Source of the DNA: Chloroflexota bacterium
GTDB taxonomy: Bacteria > Chloroflexota > UBA6077 > JACCZL01
Direction: 5' to 3'
Assembly: GCA_020850535.1 (NCBI GenBank)
Contig: JADZEM010000013.1
Location: 1 to 64,000, forward strand
Length of the DNA stretch: 64,000 nt
Part shown: in pieces, positions 33,351 to 43,694 of the stretch
Position numbering within the stretch: position 1 is the first letter of the stretch
How the letters are laid out: each line of letters opens with the position of its first letter
Position numbers and translations under genes: made by a program
Notes under the pieces: model-generated
Told to the model about the DNA's origin: nothing
The model's input: only the letters and a program-made list of their open reading frames with translations
Database searches by the model: none

Positions 33351-36149
33351 ATGGGGCGTGGTGGGCGGCAGGCAGGCGGCCGGGGAAGCCGTGTCAGGAT
33401 CCTGCTCAGCGTGCTGATGAGCGTCGGGATCGTGCTGGCCGGGGTGGCCGTGCAGTCAGCGCAGGCAACGACGATCACGGTCAACGACGCGGGCGATGCC
33501 CTGGGCGATGATGGCAGTTGCACCCTGCGCGAGGCGATTGTCGCGGCGAACACCAATACCGCCAGCGGCCCATCCGCCGGCGAGTGCCTGGCCGGACAGG
33601 CCGCGCCCACCGTTGACCTGATCGTCTTCAACATCCCTGGCGGCGGGCCGCACGTCATCAGCCCGCTCACCGATCTTCCTCCCATTGTCGAGCCGGTCCA
33701 CATCAACGGGTACACCCAGCTCGGCGCGTCGGCGAATACGCAGGCAGCGCTTGCAAATGGCAGTGACGCCGTCTTCCAGATCGAGCTGCGCGGGAGCGCC
33801 GGCGTGGCCCTGATCGGCCTGACGTTCAACGCCGGCAGCGGCGGATCGACGGTCCAGGGGCTGGCGATCACCGACTTCATCACGGGTGGCATCCAGGTGA
33901 ACACCGGCGCGGACGGCGTCACGATCCAGGGCAACCTGATCGGGCTGGAAGCGCCGAGTGGCACGAGTGCGCGCGGGAACTACTACGGCATCCAGTTGTT
34001 CGCGCAGGCCCTGGTGGGCGGGACGGCCGCGGCCGACCGCAACATCATCTCGGCGAATGCCACGGATGGCGTCTCCGTCGAGGGCGGTTCGGGCACGCTG
34101 GTGCTTGGGAATCTGATCGGGACGGATCTCTCTGGCAACACCGGGCCCGGCAACAATTACGACGGGGTCTACATCACCGGTACGGCCACCAACGTCACCG
34201 TTGGCAACAGCACCATTGGGAACGTGCTCTCCGGCAATGGCTTGTCTGGTGTCGATCTGTATGGCGTCACGGGCGTCACGATGCAGGGCAACCTGATCGG
34301 CACGAACGGGGCTGGAACAGCCGCGTTCGGGAACGTTGACTCCGGCATCTACATCTACGGCTCCTCCACCGTCACTGTCGGCGGGACGGGCGCCGGTGAA
34401 GGCAATGTGATCTCGGCGAATGACGGCGCCGGTATCGAGGTGGGGCTAACGACCAACCTGACGATCCGTGGCAATGTCATCGGCCTCAACAAGGCTGGAA
34501 CGGCGATCATGGCGAACAGTGGCCCCGGTATCTCCCTGGGAGTCATCGACGACGTGACCGTCGGCGGGAGCGCGGCCGGAGCCGGCAACGTGATCTCGGG
34601 CAACGACTCTGGCGGCATCCTGGTCTTCACGTTCACGGGGCTGGACAGCCCGGTCATCCAGGGGAACCGCATCGGCACCTCGGCTGATGGCCTGACGGCG
34701 CTCGGGAACGCCGATGTGGGGATTGGCATCTACGGGGACGGCGGCGGCACGCGGATCGGCGGATCTGGCGCTGGCGAAGGCAACCTGATCTCGGGCAACG
34801 ACTTCGACGGGATCGACATCAGCGACACGGTGGGCGCGACCATCGAAGGGAACGTCATCGGGCTGAACGCCACCCAGACGGCCGCCTTGCCGAACGGCAC
34901 GTCGATTGGCGGCGGCATCTTCATCTGCGGCTGCTCCGGTCCGGTCACCATCGGCGGGACGACGGTCGGCTCGCGCAACGTCATCGCCGGTAACACGGAT
35001 GATGGCATCCTGTTCAACGGGGCCAGCGGGGTGAGCGTCCGCTCGAACTACATCGGGATCAGCAGCACCTTCACGACCTTCCCGAATCAGCGGGACGGCA
35101 TCCGGCTGGAGAGCGGCAGCTTCAACAACGCCATCGGGGATGGCGACGCCAACCATTCGCCCATCATCGTCGGGAACGGCGGCGCTGGCGTGAACGTTGT
35201 TGACTTGCTGTCAGTCGGCAACGCAATCCGAGGCGGTCAGATCCGCGACAATGGCGGGCTGGGCATCGACCTCAACGACGACGGCGTGACCACCAACGAT
35301 CCGACTGACGCCGATGGCGACGCGAACGACTCTCAGAACTTCCCCGTGGTGACGCAGGCGACCATCCTCGTCGGGTTCAACACGCAGGTCAGCGGCACGC
35401 TCAACTCGACAGCGAACAGCCAGTTCAAGATTGACATCTACTACTCCAGCTCTTGTGATCCATCAGGCTTTGGCGAGGGCGCAGGGCATATCGGCAGCTT
35501 CTCGGTCACGACGAACGGGTCAGGGCAGGCGACCTTCACCGACCAGGTAGCAAGCGCGATTGCGCCGAGCAGCCCGTTCATCACGCTGACGGCGACCAGC
35601 AGCAATGGGACCGGCAGCACGTCCGAGTTCTCGGCCTGCTTCACGGCATCGGCGGTCACGCCGACGCCAACCGTCACCCCGACGGCGACCCTCACCGCAA
35701 CGGCGACGCTGACGCCGACGATCACCCCCACCGGCTCGCTCACCCCGAGCGCCACGCCGACTCCCACGCTGACGCCGACGGCCACCCCGACCGTGCCGCC
35801 GGTGCTTCCTGGCGGCGACGACAAGGGCGGTCCCCAGAGCAACAACCGGGGCCGTGAGAAGGAAGAGACGACCCAGCGCACCGAGGAGCAGCGCCAGAAC
35901 GACCAGCGCACCAACCGCTACGGCCAGGATCAGTACCGCACCGAGGGGAATGTGGTGGACATCCAGACCGTCAACGGCGAGCCGGCCATCATCCTGGGGA
36001 ACCGCGACGGCAACGTGGTGGTGATCCTGCGCTGTGGGAACAACTGCCCGACGGTGAAGATCGGCGACTACGTGACCGTCGAAGGCGAGAAGGAGCACGA
36101 GCAGCTCTACTACGCCGAGGCGGTGTCGGTGGAGCGTACGGGACGCTGA
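33351..36149 (+). CDS. Secreted CSLREA-type right-handed beta-helix protein with OB-like tail
   Basis: The 932-residue product has a signal peptide (LLSVLMSVGIVLAGVAVQSA, cleavage near residue 39) and a CSLREA-like motif CTLREAIVAANT. A long parallel beta-helix (~100-640) follows, with repeated GNLIGT/NVISGN-type rungs. A Thr/Pro linker (~750-800) leads to a charged KEETTQRTEEQ segment, then a ~70-residue OB-like C-terminal module (EGNVVDIQTVNGEP ... IGDYVTVEGE). It is probably an extracellular surface or matrix protein. A similar module forms the bulk of the protein at 55581-56003. The next gene starts 16 bases downstream. Confidence 0.8.
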   Translation: MGRGGRQAGGRGSRVRILLSVLMSVGIVLAGVAVQSAQATTITVNDAGDALGDDGSCTLREAIVAANTNTASGPSAGECLAGQAAPTVDLIVFNIPGGGPHVISPLTDLPPIVEPVHINGYTQLGASANTQAALANGSDAVFQIELRGSAGVALIGLTFNAGSGGSTVQGLAITDFITGGIQVNTGADGVTIQGNLIGLEAPSGTSARGNYYGIQLFAQALVGGTAAADRNIISANATDGVSVEGGSGTLVLGNLIGTDLSGNTGPGNNYDGVYITGTATNVTVGNSTIGNVLSGNGLSGVDLYGVTGVTMQGNLIGTNGAGTAAFGNVDSGIYIYGSSTVTVGGTGAGEGNVISANDGAGIEVGLTTNLTIRGNVIGLNKAGTAIMANSGPGISLGVIDDVTVGGSAAGAGNVISGNDSGGILVFTFTGLDSPVIQGNRIGTSADGLTALGNADVGIGIYGDGGGTRIGGSGAGEGNLISGNDFDGIDISDTVGATIEGNVIGLNATQTAALPNGTSIGGGIFICGCSGPVTIGGTTVGSRNVIAGNTDDGILFNGASGVSVRSNYIGISSTFTTFPNQRDGIRLESGSFNNAIGDGDANHSPIIVGNGGAGVNVVDLLSVGNAIRGGQIRDNGGLGIDLNDDGVTTNDPTDADGDANDSQNFPVVTQATILVGFNTQVSGTLNSTANSQFKIDIYYSSSCDPSGFGEGAGHIGSFSVTTNGSGQATFTDQVASAIAPSSPFITLTATSSNGTGSTSEFSACFTASAVTPTPTVTPTATLTATATLTPTITPTGSLTPSATPTPTLTPTATPTVPPVLPGGDDKGGPQSNNRGREKEETTQRTEEQRQNDQRTNRYGQDQYRTEGNVVDIQTVNGEPAIILGNRDGNVVVILRCGNNCPTVKIGDYVTVEGEKEHEQLYYAEAVSVERTGR

Positions 36150-36165
36150 GGAGGCAAGCTGCGCC

Positions 36166-37581
36166 ATGTCTGACGTGATCTCCGCCGAGACGCTCCTGGC
36201 GGCCCAGCAGCGCCCGCACGGCGCGTACACCGCCGAGTTGGCCCGCTTCGCGGCCGGCTTCCGCTGGTCGGATGCTCCAGCCGACGTCCGGGCGTTCACC
36301 AGGGGCATCGTGCTGGACACCCTCGGCGCGACGGTCGCCGCATCGTCCGGGCGGTACGGCCTGCGCGGCACGCTCGGGAAGGTCGTGCTCCAGCAGGGCG
36401 GTACCCCTGAGGCGACGCTCGTCGGGCTGGGCGCGCGGTCGTCGCTGGTGCAGGCCGCCCTCTACAACGGCACGCTGGCCTACTACTGCGATATCGAGGC
36501 CCACCACACGGGCGCGATTGTCCACGCGCCGGCCGTGGTCATCCCGGCCGTCCTGGCCGCCGCCGAGGCGCGTGGGGCCAGCGGCGAGGATGTGCTGGCG
36601 GCCGTGGTGCTCGGGATCGACGTGGCCTGCCGTGTGAGCTACGCCATCGGCCCGAACGCCCTCTATGCGCGCGCCTTTCACCCCAGCTCGGTCTGCGGCG
36701 CGTTCGGGGCGGCGGCGGCGGTCGGCCGGATCCTGGGTCTGGACGCCGAGCGGATGGCGAACGCCTTCGGGCTGGCGGCCAACCAGGCGGCCGGCCTGCT
36801 GGCCTGGGCCAGCGATCACACCGAGCAGTCGCGCCCGTTCAACCCCGGGCAGGCCGCCCGAAACGGTGCGACCGCTGCGCTGCTGGCCGAGGCCGGCATG
36901 GGCGCGCCGCGGCACATCCTCGATCCGGCCGAGAAGTACAACGTCTTCCGGGCGTGGTCCGTCACGCCGCGGCCGGAACTGCTGCTCGACGGCCTGGGCG
37001 AACGGTTCATGGTGCTGGGGCTGGCGGTCAAGCTGTACGCCTGTTGCGCCTTCCTCCACCCGGCCCTCGACGCCATCAGGGGGCTGGTCGAGGAGGACGG
37101 CATCGCGCCGGCCGATGTGACCGACATCACGCTGCGCTTCAGCCACTCCGGCCGCGCGATGATCGACCAGAACGAGCTGAAGTCGCACCGTGCCCAGTAC
37201 ATCCTGCCGACGGGCCTCTACAACGGCCAGATCGTGCTGGACGACATCCTGTTTGAGCCGCGGGACGCCCGCATCCTGGCGCTCGGGGAGCGGACGCGGG
37301 TGGTCGGCGACGACGAGCTTGAGCCGTTCTACCCGGAGCGCTACCCGTCGATTGTCGAGTTGACCACCCGAGACGGTGCCGTCGCCTCGCGGCGCGTGGA
37401 CTGGCCGAAGGGCTACCCCGAGAACCCGGTCACGGACGCCGACCTGGAGCGGAAGTTCCGCCAGTTGACGGCTCCGATGATCGATCCGCGCACGGCAGAC
37501 GGCATCGTGGCGGCGGTGGCCGGCCTGGAGCAGGCCGGCCGCGTGGACGCGCTGATGGCCCTCCTTGCCCACACCAGTTGA
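36166..37581 (+). CDS. MmgE/PrpD-family protein
   Basis: The 471-residue product belongs to the MmgE/PrpD family, which includes 2-methylcitrate dehydratase and related enzymes. Typical features are the N-terminal LDTLGATVAAS, the middle AYYCDIEAHHTGAIVHAPAV, FHPSSVCGAFGAAAAVGRILGLD, and FNPGQAARNGATAALLA. It likely acts as a dehydratase, isomerase or decarboxylase on a dicarboxylic substrate. GGAGG follows the upstream gene's stop and lies 10 bases from the ATG, so co-transcription with the beta-helix gene is possible but functionally unexpected. Confidence 0.85.
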   Translation: MSDVISAETLLAAQQRPHGAYTAELARFAAGFRWSDAPADVRAFTRGIVLDTLGATVAASSGRYGLRGTLGKVVLQQGGTPEATLVGLGARSSLVQAALYNGTLAYYCDIEAHHTGAIVHAPAVVIPAVLAAAEARGASGEDVLAAVVLGIDVACRVSYAIGPNALYARAFHPSSVCGAFGAAAAVGRILGLDAERMANAFGLAANQAAGLLAWASDHTEQSRPFNPGQAARNGATAALLAEAGMGAPRHILDPAEKYNVFRAWSVTPRPELLLDGLGERFMVLGLAVKLYACCAFLHPALDAIRGLVEEDGIAPADVTDITLRFSHSGRAMIDQNELKSHRAQYILPTGLYNGQIVLDDILFEPRDARILALGERTRVVGDDELEPFYPERYPSIVELTTRDGAVASRRVDWPKGYPENPVTDADLERKFRQLTAPMIDPRTADGIVAAVAGLEQAGRVDALMALLAHTS

Positions 37582-37632
37582 CGGCTGTGTGGTCGGTCCT
37601 GGTGCGGTCGGTTCTGGTTTGTCCTCGCCTGA

Positions 37633-38007
37633 CTACACCTGCTCCACCTGACTGGCGATGGCCTCCTGAAACTCGTCTTCGACGTGGGCCAGCTCGGTGA
37701 GCTGCTCAGCCAGTCTGATCCAGTCCTGGCGAACCAGGAGCGTGTGGCTACGTCCGAAAAGTGCGGCTTGCTGCTCCTTCAGCCTGGACAGGTCAGGAGC
37801 ACGACCGTTGAAGAACGCTGCGAAATCACACGCACGTCGAGCTGCCAACTGGAGCGCAAACGTGGTGAGGTGTCCGGTGAGCCGCGGTGAAAGGTCCTTC
37901 TCGCTCACGCGGACCGCGAGTTGCCGGATGGCAGCGCCCCCATGACCGCGGGCTTCTGGGTCGCTCGTGGCCTGACGCCGATAATGGCGAGCGAGTGTCA
38001 CGCGCAC
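37633..38007 (-). CDS. Hypothetical alpha-helical protein, 124 residues
   Basis: The product is mostly helix-forming, with Ala/Gln/Leu-rich stretches (LTTFALQLAARRACDFAAFF and IRLAEQLTELAHVEDEFQEA), and ends SQVEQV. Codon choice is less GC-biased than in neighbours, which may signal transfer. No family is recognised. It lies between the MmgE/PrpD gene and the par cluster repeats. Confidence 0.45.
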   Translation of the reverse strand: MRVTLARHYRRQATSDPEARGHGGAAIRQLAVRVSEKDLSPRLTGHLTTFALQLAARRACDFAAFFNGRAPDLSRLKEQQAALFGRSHTLLVRQDWIRLAEQLTELAHVEDEFQEAIASQVEQV

Positions 38008-38086
38008 ATCGGTCAGGAGTTGCTCGTCCGTCGGCGATGCGATCCGGCGGGGTGCTGACCACCACCTGAAGGCTCCACGACGATAC

Positions 38087-38263
38087 GTGATCGCGTCGGC
38101 GCGCCACCCGCCGACGGCTGAGCAGATGGTCAGCGTCGTCGGACGCTACCTCCCTGAGCGGCAGGCGCAGGGCTTCGTCCGAGGCGTGTTAGAGCGAGCC
38201 ACTGAGCATCTCGTCGGGTTCACCATCCGCCCGACCCGCTGGAACGCCCTCGACTTCGCGTAG
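38087..38263 (+). pseudogene. Possible gene fragment or very small ORF
   Basis: A 58-residue frame from GTG 38087 ends QGFVRGVLERATEHLVGFTI plus a short tail ending FA. The composition looks protein-like, but there is no start signal or known family, so it may be the 3' remnant of a lost gene. Confidence 0.2.
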
Positions 38264-38317
38264 CCCGGCGCCTCAGGGCGCGCAGCGAACTCTTGTGCTG
38301 CGCGCGTGCTGTCGGGA

Positions 38318-38535
38318 TAGGGCAATCGTATGTTCATTGGCGTTCCCAGAACGCGGTAAGACGGGCAGTCGGGGGTTGAAACCCCCGTCTACAGGCATGC
38401 AGTCGCTGCGCGACGAAGGACGAGAACAGCCGTCGTCCGGTGAGACTGGAGCGTCGCGCAGCGACTGCAGGATGGTAGGCGGGGCTTTCAAGCCCCGACG
38501 AGGCGGCACGACAACATCAACATGCGATCGCTCCG
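38318..38535 (-). mobile_element. MITE-like element D (218 bp), first of a tandem pair
   Basis: This copy is in the opposite orientation to A and B, with degraded ends (TAGGGCAATCGTATG and CATGCGATCGCTCCG). The hairpins GGGGGTTGAAACCCCC and GGGGCTTTCAAGCCCC are intact. It is separated from E by exactly 10 bp (38536-38545). Confidence 0.8.
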
Positions 38536-38545
38536 GCTCGTGACC

Positions 38546-38763
38546 CAGGGCGATTGCATGTTCGTTGGTGTCCCCGAAGCATCATGGAACGGGCGGTCGG
38601 GGACTGAAGTCCCCGCCTACAGTCACGCCGTCGCTTCGCGACGAAGGACGAGAACAGCCGTCGTCCGGTGAGACTGGAGCGTCGCGCAGCGACTGCAGGA
38701 TGGGAGGCGGGGCTTTCAAGCCCCGACGACGCTGCACGGCCTGCCGAACGTGCAATCGCCCTG
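38546..38763 (-). mobile_element. MITE-like element E (218 bp), second of a tandem pair
   Basis: The ends are CAGGGCGATTGCATGTT and CGTGCAATCGCCCTG. It ends 15 bases downstream of the parB stop codon. The spacer to D, read in element orientation, shares GGTCACG with the spacer between A and B, suggesting the A-B and E-D dimers may share an ancestor. Confidence 0.85.
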
Positions 38764-38778
38764 CGCGCTTCCAGAGGG

Positions 38779-39659
38779 TCAGCGCAGCTCGTCTTCCGGA
38801 CCGCAGATCGCCTCGTACAGGCCGCCCAGCTCCTCGTCCGAGTAGAAGTGGATGACCAGCCGGCCGCCGCGCCGGCTCTTGTAGAGCTGCACCTTCGTGC
38901 CGAGCGCCTGCCGGAAGCGGTCCTCGATGGCGGCGGCGTCCGGCGGAAGCTGGCGCGGCTCGGGGCGCTTCAGCGAGGCGTCTGGGCCGGCCGCGTTCAA
39001 CCGCCGGGCAAGCTCCTCGGCCTGCCGGACCGACAGCCCCCGTTCGAGGATCGCCTCCAGGAGCATCGCGCCAAGCTCCGGCGTGGAGCAGGAGAGCAGC
39101 GCCCGGGCGTGCCCCTCGGTGATCTGCCCGCGTGCCAGGGCGTCGCGGGCGGCCGGCGGCAACTGGAGCAGGCGGAGGGCGTTCGCCACGGACGCCCGGC
39201 TCTTGCCGACTCGTGTCGCGACGGCCTCCTGGGTCAACTGATGCTCGTCGATGAGCTGCCGGTAGGCCAGCGCCGTCTCCAGCGGGCTCAAGTCCTGCCG
39301 CTGGATGTTCTCGACCAGCGCCAGCTCCAGGCGCTGACGGGGCGTCGTTTCCTTGACGACAATCGGGACGGTCAGCAGGCCGGCTGCCTTCGCCGCGCGC
39401 CAGCGGCGTTCGCCGGCCACCAGGGCGTAGCTGTCGTTGTCGGCGCGGCTCACGATCAGCGGTTGCAGGATGCCGTGCTCGCGGATCGACTGCACCAGCT
39501 CGGCCAGGGCGGCCTCGTCCATCTCCAGGCGTGGCTGCCAGGGGTTCGGCATGATCCGGTCGACATCGACCTCGTGCGGGCTGGGGCCGTCCGTCGCCTG
39601 GGGGATCAGCGCGCCCAGGCCCCGCCCGAGTCCGGTCCGCCGGCCGCCGCTCGGCGCGC

Positions 39660-39663
<4 letters not shown>
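38779..39663 (-). CDS. parB: Chromosome partition protein ParB
   Basis: The 294-residue product starts with the LGRGLGALIPQ ParA-interacting end, followed by the ParB/Srx CTPase core (GERRWRAAKAAG) and a KorB-like helix-turn-helix (TRVGKSRASVANALRLLQLP) for parS binding. The C-terminal dimer region contains ALGTKVQLYKSRRGGRLVIHF. ParB loads at parS and spreads as a CTP-dependent clamp to organise the origin. Its ATG overlaps the parA stop by 4 bases (ATGA). Three parS-like sites at 44387, 49419 and 56337 are its likely targets. Confidence 0.95.
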
Positions 39664-40487
<824 letters not shown>

Positions 40488-40490
40488 GGC

Positions 40491-41447
40491 CTAGGCTCCA
40501 CGCCGCTTGCCGCGCTTCAACCGGTCGGCCACCTGCTCGGCGGTCGGAATACCACTCCAGGCCCGCTTCTCCAGGACGAAGGACGCGGCAGCGTTGGCGT
40601 AGTCGGCGGCGGCGCGCGGGTTGCCGGTGCGGTGGTAGTGGACGGCGAACGACGAGGCGAAGACGTCGCCGGCGCCCGTCGGGTCGATCTCGCGGGCCGG
40701 CTTGAAGGCGTGCGAGCGCCAGGCCGGCTTGCCGCGCTCGAAGACCACGCAGCCCCGTCGGTTCTCGGTGACCACCACCAGCTTCGACTGCGCGATGTAC
40801 TGCTCGCGAAGGGATGGCAACGGCACGTCCTCGGTGCTGAAGACGGTCACGTCGGCGCGGGCGAGGGCCGCGTCGGCCTGCGCCCACTCGACGGGGAAGA
40901 CCTTGTGCGATGCATCCCAGCCGCGCATCCAGCCCTGGGGCGTCACCAGCATCATCGAGCCGGGGAAGGCGTCGATCAGGCCATCGTCGATCTCCTGGGC
41001 CAGCGGCGCAAGGTGGACGATGGGCGCCCGTGACCACTCCGGCGGCACGTGGACGGGCAGCAGGTCGGCCGCCCGTCCGAGCAGGAACTGGGTGCGCCCA
41101 TGCTCGTCGTACTGGTTCACGTAGCAGGTGGTGGACTGCGTCGGGACGCGGATCACGCGGATGCCGGTCTGCGGCTCGCGCAGGTTGTCCCGGCCGATCA
41201 GCGTGTCGATGATCAGCGGCTCGAAGTCGGCGCTGGTCAGCACGCCGACCTGCATGCCGGCCTTGTGGGCCGTCAGCGCCGCGTAGGAGGCCGAGCCGCC
41301 GAGGATGTACCGCTTCTCGAAGACATCGACGCAGATATGACCGACCGTCAGGTACTCGACCTGCCCGAGATCGGTGAAGACCTCGGGCAGATCGGCAGAC
41401 GCGGTCTCGGCGGGAGCGGTTGGCAGTTCGGCGTCAGCGGGAGCCAT
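40491..41447 (-). CDS. PfkB-family carbohydrate/nucleoside kinase
   Basis: The ~318-residue product matches the PfkB (ribokinase) fold. N-terminal GHICVDVFEKRYILGGSASYA supplies the GG substrate motif, and the C-terminal DPTGAGDVFASSFAVHY carries the catalytic Asp. The substrate could be a sugar or nucleoside. Its ATG (41447) overlaps the jag stop by 14 bases, and parA starts only 3 bases beyond its stop, so it is transcribed within the jag-par chain. Such a kinase is unusual there, where mnmE, mnmG and rsmG are common. Confidence 0.85.
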   Translation of the reverse strand: MAPADAELPTAPAETASADLPEVFTDLGQVEYLTVGHICVDVFEKRYILGGSASYAALTAHKAGMQVGVLTSADFEPLIIDTLIGRDNLREPQTGIRVIRVPTQSTTCYVNQYDEHGRTQFLLGRAADLLPVHVPPEWSRAPIVHLAPLAQEIDDGLIDAFPGSMMLVTPQGWMRGWDASHKVFPVEWAQADAALARADVTVFSTEDVPLPSLREQYIAQSKLVVVTENRRGCVVFERGKPAWRSHAFKPAREIDPTGAGDVFASSFAVHYHRTGNPRAAADYANAAASFVLEKRAWSGIPTAEQVADRLKRGKRRGA

Positions 41448-42345
41448 ACCCACCAAACCGTTGTGCCTGGCGCGGCGAGACGACGACGCGGCGGCTGTCA
41501 CCCTCGCCGACGCTGTGGGTCGAGACGCCGGGGTGATCCGCGAGCGTCATGTGGACGATGCGGCGCTCGGCCGGGGTCATCGGATCGAGGAAGACCGGCT
41601 GCCGGTACCGCTGCGCCCGCTCAGCCGAGCGCAGCGCGATGTCTCGCAGCAGGCGCGCGCGACGCTCGCGGTAGCCCTCGGCGTCGAGCACCACGCGGAC
41701 GCGGCGCTCGGCCTTGCGGCTGGCGAGCAGGCCGACAATGAACTGCAGGGCCTGGAGCGTCTCGCCGCGCCGGCCGATGAGGATGCCGCCGAACTCGCCG
41801 TGGATGCTCAGCTCGATGGTCGGGAGGCTATCGTCGATCTCGGCGCTGTCCACGCGGACCTCGCTGGGCAGATCCATGCGGTCGAGCAGATCCTGCACGA
41901 CGTTGAGCGCGATGTCGGCGACCGGGCGGGCCTCCGCGGAGATCTGGGCCGGGGCCGGCCGGTTACTCTCCTGGTGACCACCGGCCCGGCCGGCGGGTGC
42001 GCCTCGGCGCGGCGGCGGCACGCGGGCAGGCACGGCGACGGCGGGAGCGTCTTCCTCCTCGTCGTCTAGGTCGTCGTCCTCTTCATCCTCTTCGAAGTCC
42101 TCATCGCCTTCGTCGTCGTACTCCTCGTCATCCTCGTCGTCGTCGTCATCCTCGTCGTCGTCTTCGTACTCGTCGTCCTCGAACTCGATCCCTTCGTGCG
42201 GGGTGACGCGGACGCGGGCCGGCCGACCCTGGCCAGCCTGCACGAGCACTTCAATGGTGACGTCGTCCCGCTCCAGCCCGAGCTCATCGAGGGCGTTCTC
42301 GATCGCCTCATCGACGGTACGGCCGGTCGCCTCAACGCTTTCCAC
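41434..42345 (-). CDS. jag: Jag/KhpB RNA-binding protein (KH-R3H) with long acidic linker
   Basis: The ~303-residue product has a Jag N-terminal domain (VEATGRTVDEAIENALDELG), an extremely acidic Asp/Glu linker of about 45 residues, then a KH domain (FGGILIGRRGETLQALQFIV) and an R3H domain (MTPAERRIVHMTLADHPGVS). It binds RNA and helps control cell-envelope gene expression with YidC. The start is GTG 42345, overlapping the yidC end by 14 bases, with a purine-rich ribosome-binding region upstream. The acidic linker is longer than usual in the family. Confidence 0.92.
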   Translation of the reverse strand: MESVEATGRTVDEAIENALDELGLERDDVTIEVLVQAGQGRPARVRVTPHEGIEFEDDEYEDDDEDDDDDEDDEEYDDEGDEDFEEDEEDDDLDDEEEDAPAVAVPARVPPPRRGAPAGRAGGHQESNRPAPAQISAEARPVADIALNVVQDLLDRMDLPSEVRVDSAEIDDSLPTIELSIHGEFGGILIGRRGETLQALQFIVGLLASRKAERRVRVVLDAEGYRERRARLLRDIALRSAERAQRYRQPVFLDPMTPAERRIVHMTLADHPGVSTHSVGEGDSRRVVVSPRQAQRFGGYGSR

Positions 42346-43285
42346 TACGCTTCCCCTTCTTCTTGCGGCTACCACCGGGCGGACGCCCTGGCGGCGGATT
42401 CAGTGGCTCATCGGCGTCAACGGAGTCCTCCTCGACGTCCTCATCGCGCCGGGCGGCCAATCGCTTGGTTGGGGGTGAGGCGGGCAGGCTGGCGGCGGCA
42501 GGCGCGCCCCAGAGGCCGCCAAAGAGATTTTCCGGCCTGAGTGGATCCCAACTCACGGTGATACCCATGCGGAAGATCTCGAAGAGGTTGCTGATGGTCC
42601 AGTAGAGGACCAGTCCAGCCGGGAAGTTGAAGCTGAAGAAGAACAGCATCAGCGGCATGAAGTAGGTGGTCATCCGCTGCATCATCTGCTGCTGCGGATC
42701 GTCCGACGGGCCGCTGGTGGGCGTCAGCTTGCCGTACCCGAACTGGGTGATGAGCATCAGGATCGGCAGGACGCCCGGGATCGGGATGCCGCCGATGTGG
42801 TAGGAGTCTGGCGCTCCGAGGTTCGAAATCCAGAGCCAGGCGTCGTGGAAGGCCTTGTCACTGCGAAGTGGATCGCAGTAGGTGGCCGAGATGTTGGCGA
42901 GGTTCTCAGGGTCGCATGAGAGGTGGATCAGGGCCTGGTACAGGCCGATGAGCACGATCATCATCGGGATCATCGGGAGGCAGCCGGCGGCCGGGTTGAC
43001 GCCGTGCTCCTTGTACAGGCGCATCTGCTCCTGCGCGAGCCGCTCTCGGTCCTTGGGATACTTTTTCTTGAGGGCGGCGATCTCGGGCTGGATGGCTTGC
43101 ATCGCCTTCATGCTCTTGGTCTGCATCAGGCTCAGCGGGGTGAGCAGGAGCTTGAGGAAGACCGTGAAGAGGATGATGGCGAGGCCGCCGCTGCCCGTGG
43201 CCTGTGCCAGCAGCTTGAGCCCGTCTTCGAGGATCATCACGAAGGGGACGAAGACGGGCAAGAAGATGTCGAACGGGTTGCTCAC
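42332..43285 (-). CDS. yidC: Membrane insertase YidC (Oxa1 family)
   Basis: The 317-residue product has the short Gram-positive-type layout without the large periplasmic domain. Hydrophobic segments include SGGLAIILFTVFLKLLLTPL and the C-terminal MLFFFSFNFPAGLVLYWTIS. A cytoplasmic basic tail (PPGRPPGGSRKKKGKRSGKR) may bind ribosomes. It inserts membrane proteins with or without SecYEG. It lies between yidD and jag in the conserved rpmH-linked chain and overlaps jag. Confidence 0.95.
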   Translation of the reverse strand: MSNPFDIFLPVFVPFVMILEDGLKLLAQATGSGGLAIILFTVFLKLLLTPLSLMQTKSMKAMQAIQPEIAALKKKYPKDRERLAQEQMRLYKEHGVNPAAGCLPMIPMMIVLIGLYQALIHLSCDPENLANISATYCDPLRSDKAFHDAWLWISNLGAPDSYHIGGIPIPGVLPILMLITQFGYGKLTPTSGPSDDPQQQMMQRMTTYFMPLMLFFFSFNFPAGLVLYWTISNLFEIFRMGITVSWDPLRPENLFGGLWGAPAAASLPASPPTKRLAARRDEDVEEDSVDADEPLNPPPGRPPGGSRKKKGKRSGKR

Positions 43286-43358
43286 GAGCAGCCCTCCCTG
43301 GGCAGCATGCGGGACAGCGGTCGTTCTCCGGGCTGGTGTCGAGTCGGGGATGGGATCG

Positions 43359-43568
43359 TCATCGAACGGGGTCGTAGCCGCCCGGATGGAACGGGTGGCA
43401 GCGCGAGAGTCGGCAGAGCGTCAGCCAGCCACCCTGGATGACGCCGTACCGCTCGATGGCCTCGTAGGAGTAGCGCGAGCAGGTCGGCCAGAAGCGGCAG
43501 GCCGGCGGCAGGAGCCGCGAGAGCGTGCACTGGTAGACGGTGATGATGCCGAGGGCCAGGAGACGCAT
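43359..43568 (-). CDS. yidD: Membrane protein insertion efficiency factor YidD
   Basis: The 69-residue product carries the hallmark PTCSRYSYEAIERYGVIQGG and a downstream RCHPFHPGGYDPV. YidD is a small membrane-associated factor next to yidC and rnpA in many genomes and aids YidC-dependent insertion. Confidence 0.95.
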   Translation of the reverse strand: MRLLALGIITVYQCTLSRLLPPACRFWPTCSRYSYEAIERYGVIQGGWLTLCRLSRCHPFHPGGYDPVR

Positions 43569-43694
43569 CAGCAGGCCTCCCGGCAGGGTCGCTGGCGGTG
43601 AAGGGTCCGCCCATGGGGCAACTGGCCGTCAGGCAACTGGCCGTCAGGCTGGCACGCGGCGGCCATGCTCGCCGAGGTTGTCCGACACGGCCTC

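Larger units (their letters stand above)
38008..38778. other. Intergenic region with ORF fragment and MITE pair
   Basis: It contains a possible short plus-strand frame at 38087-38263, then MITE-like elements D and E up to the end of parB. Nothing else is recognised. Confidence 0.5.
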
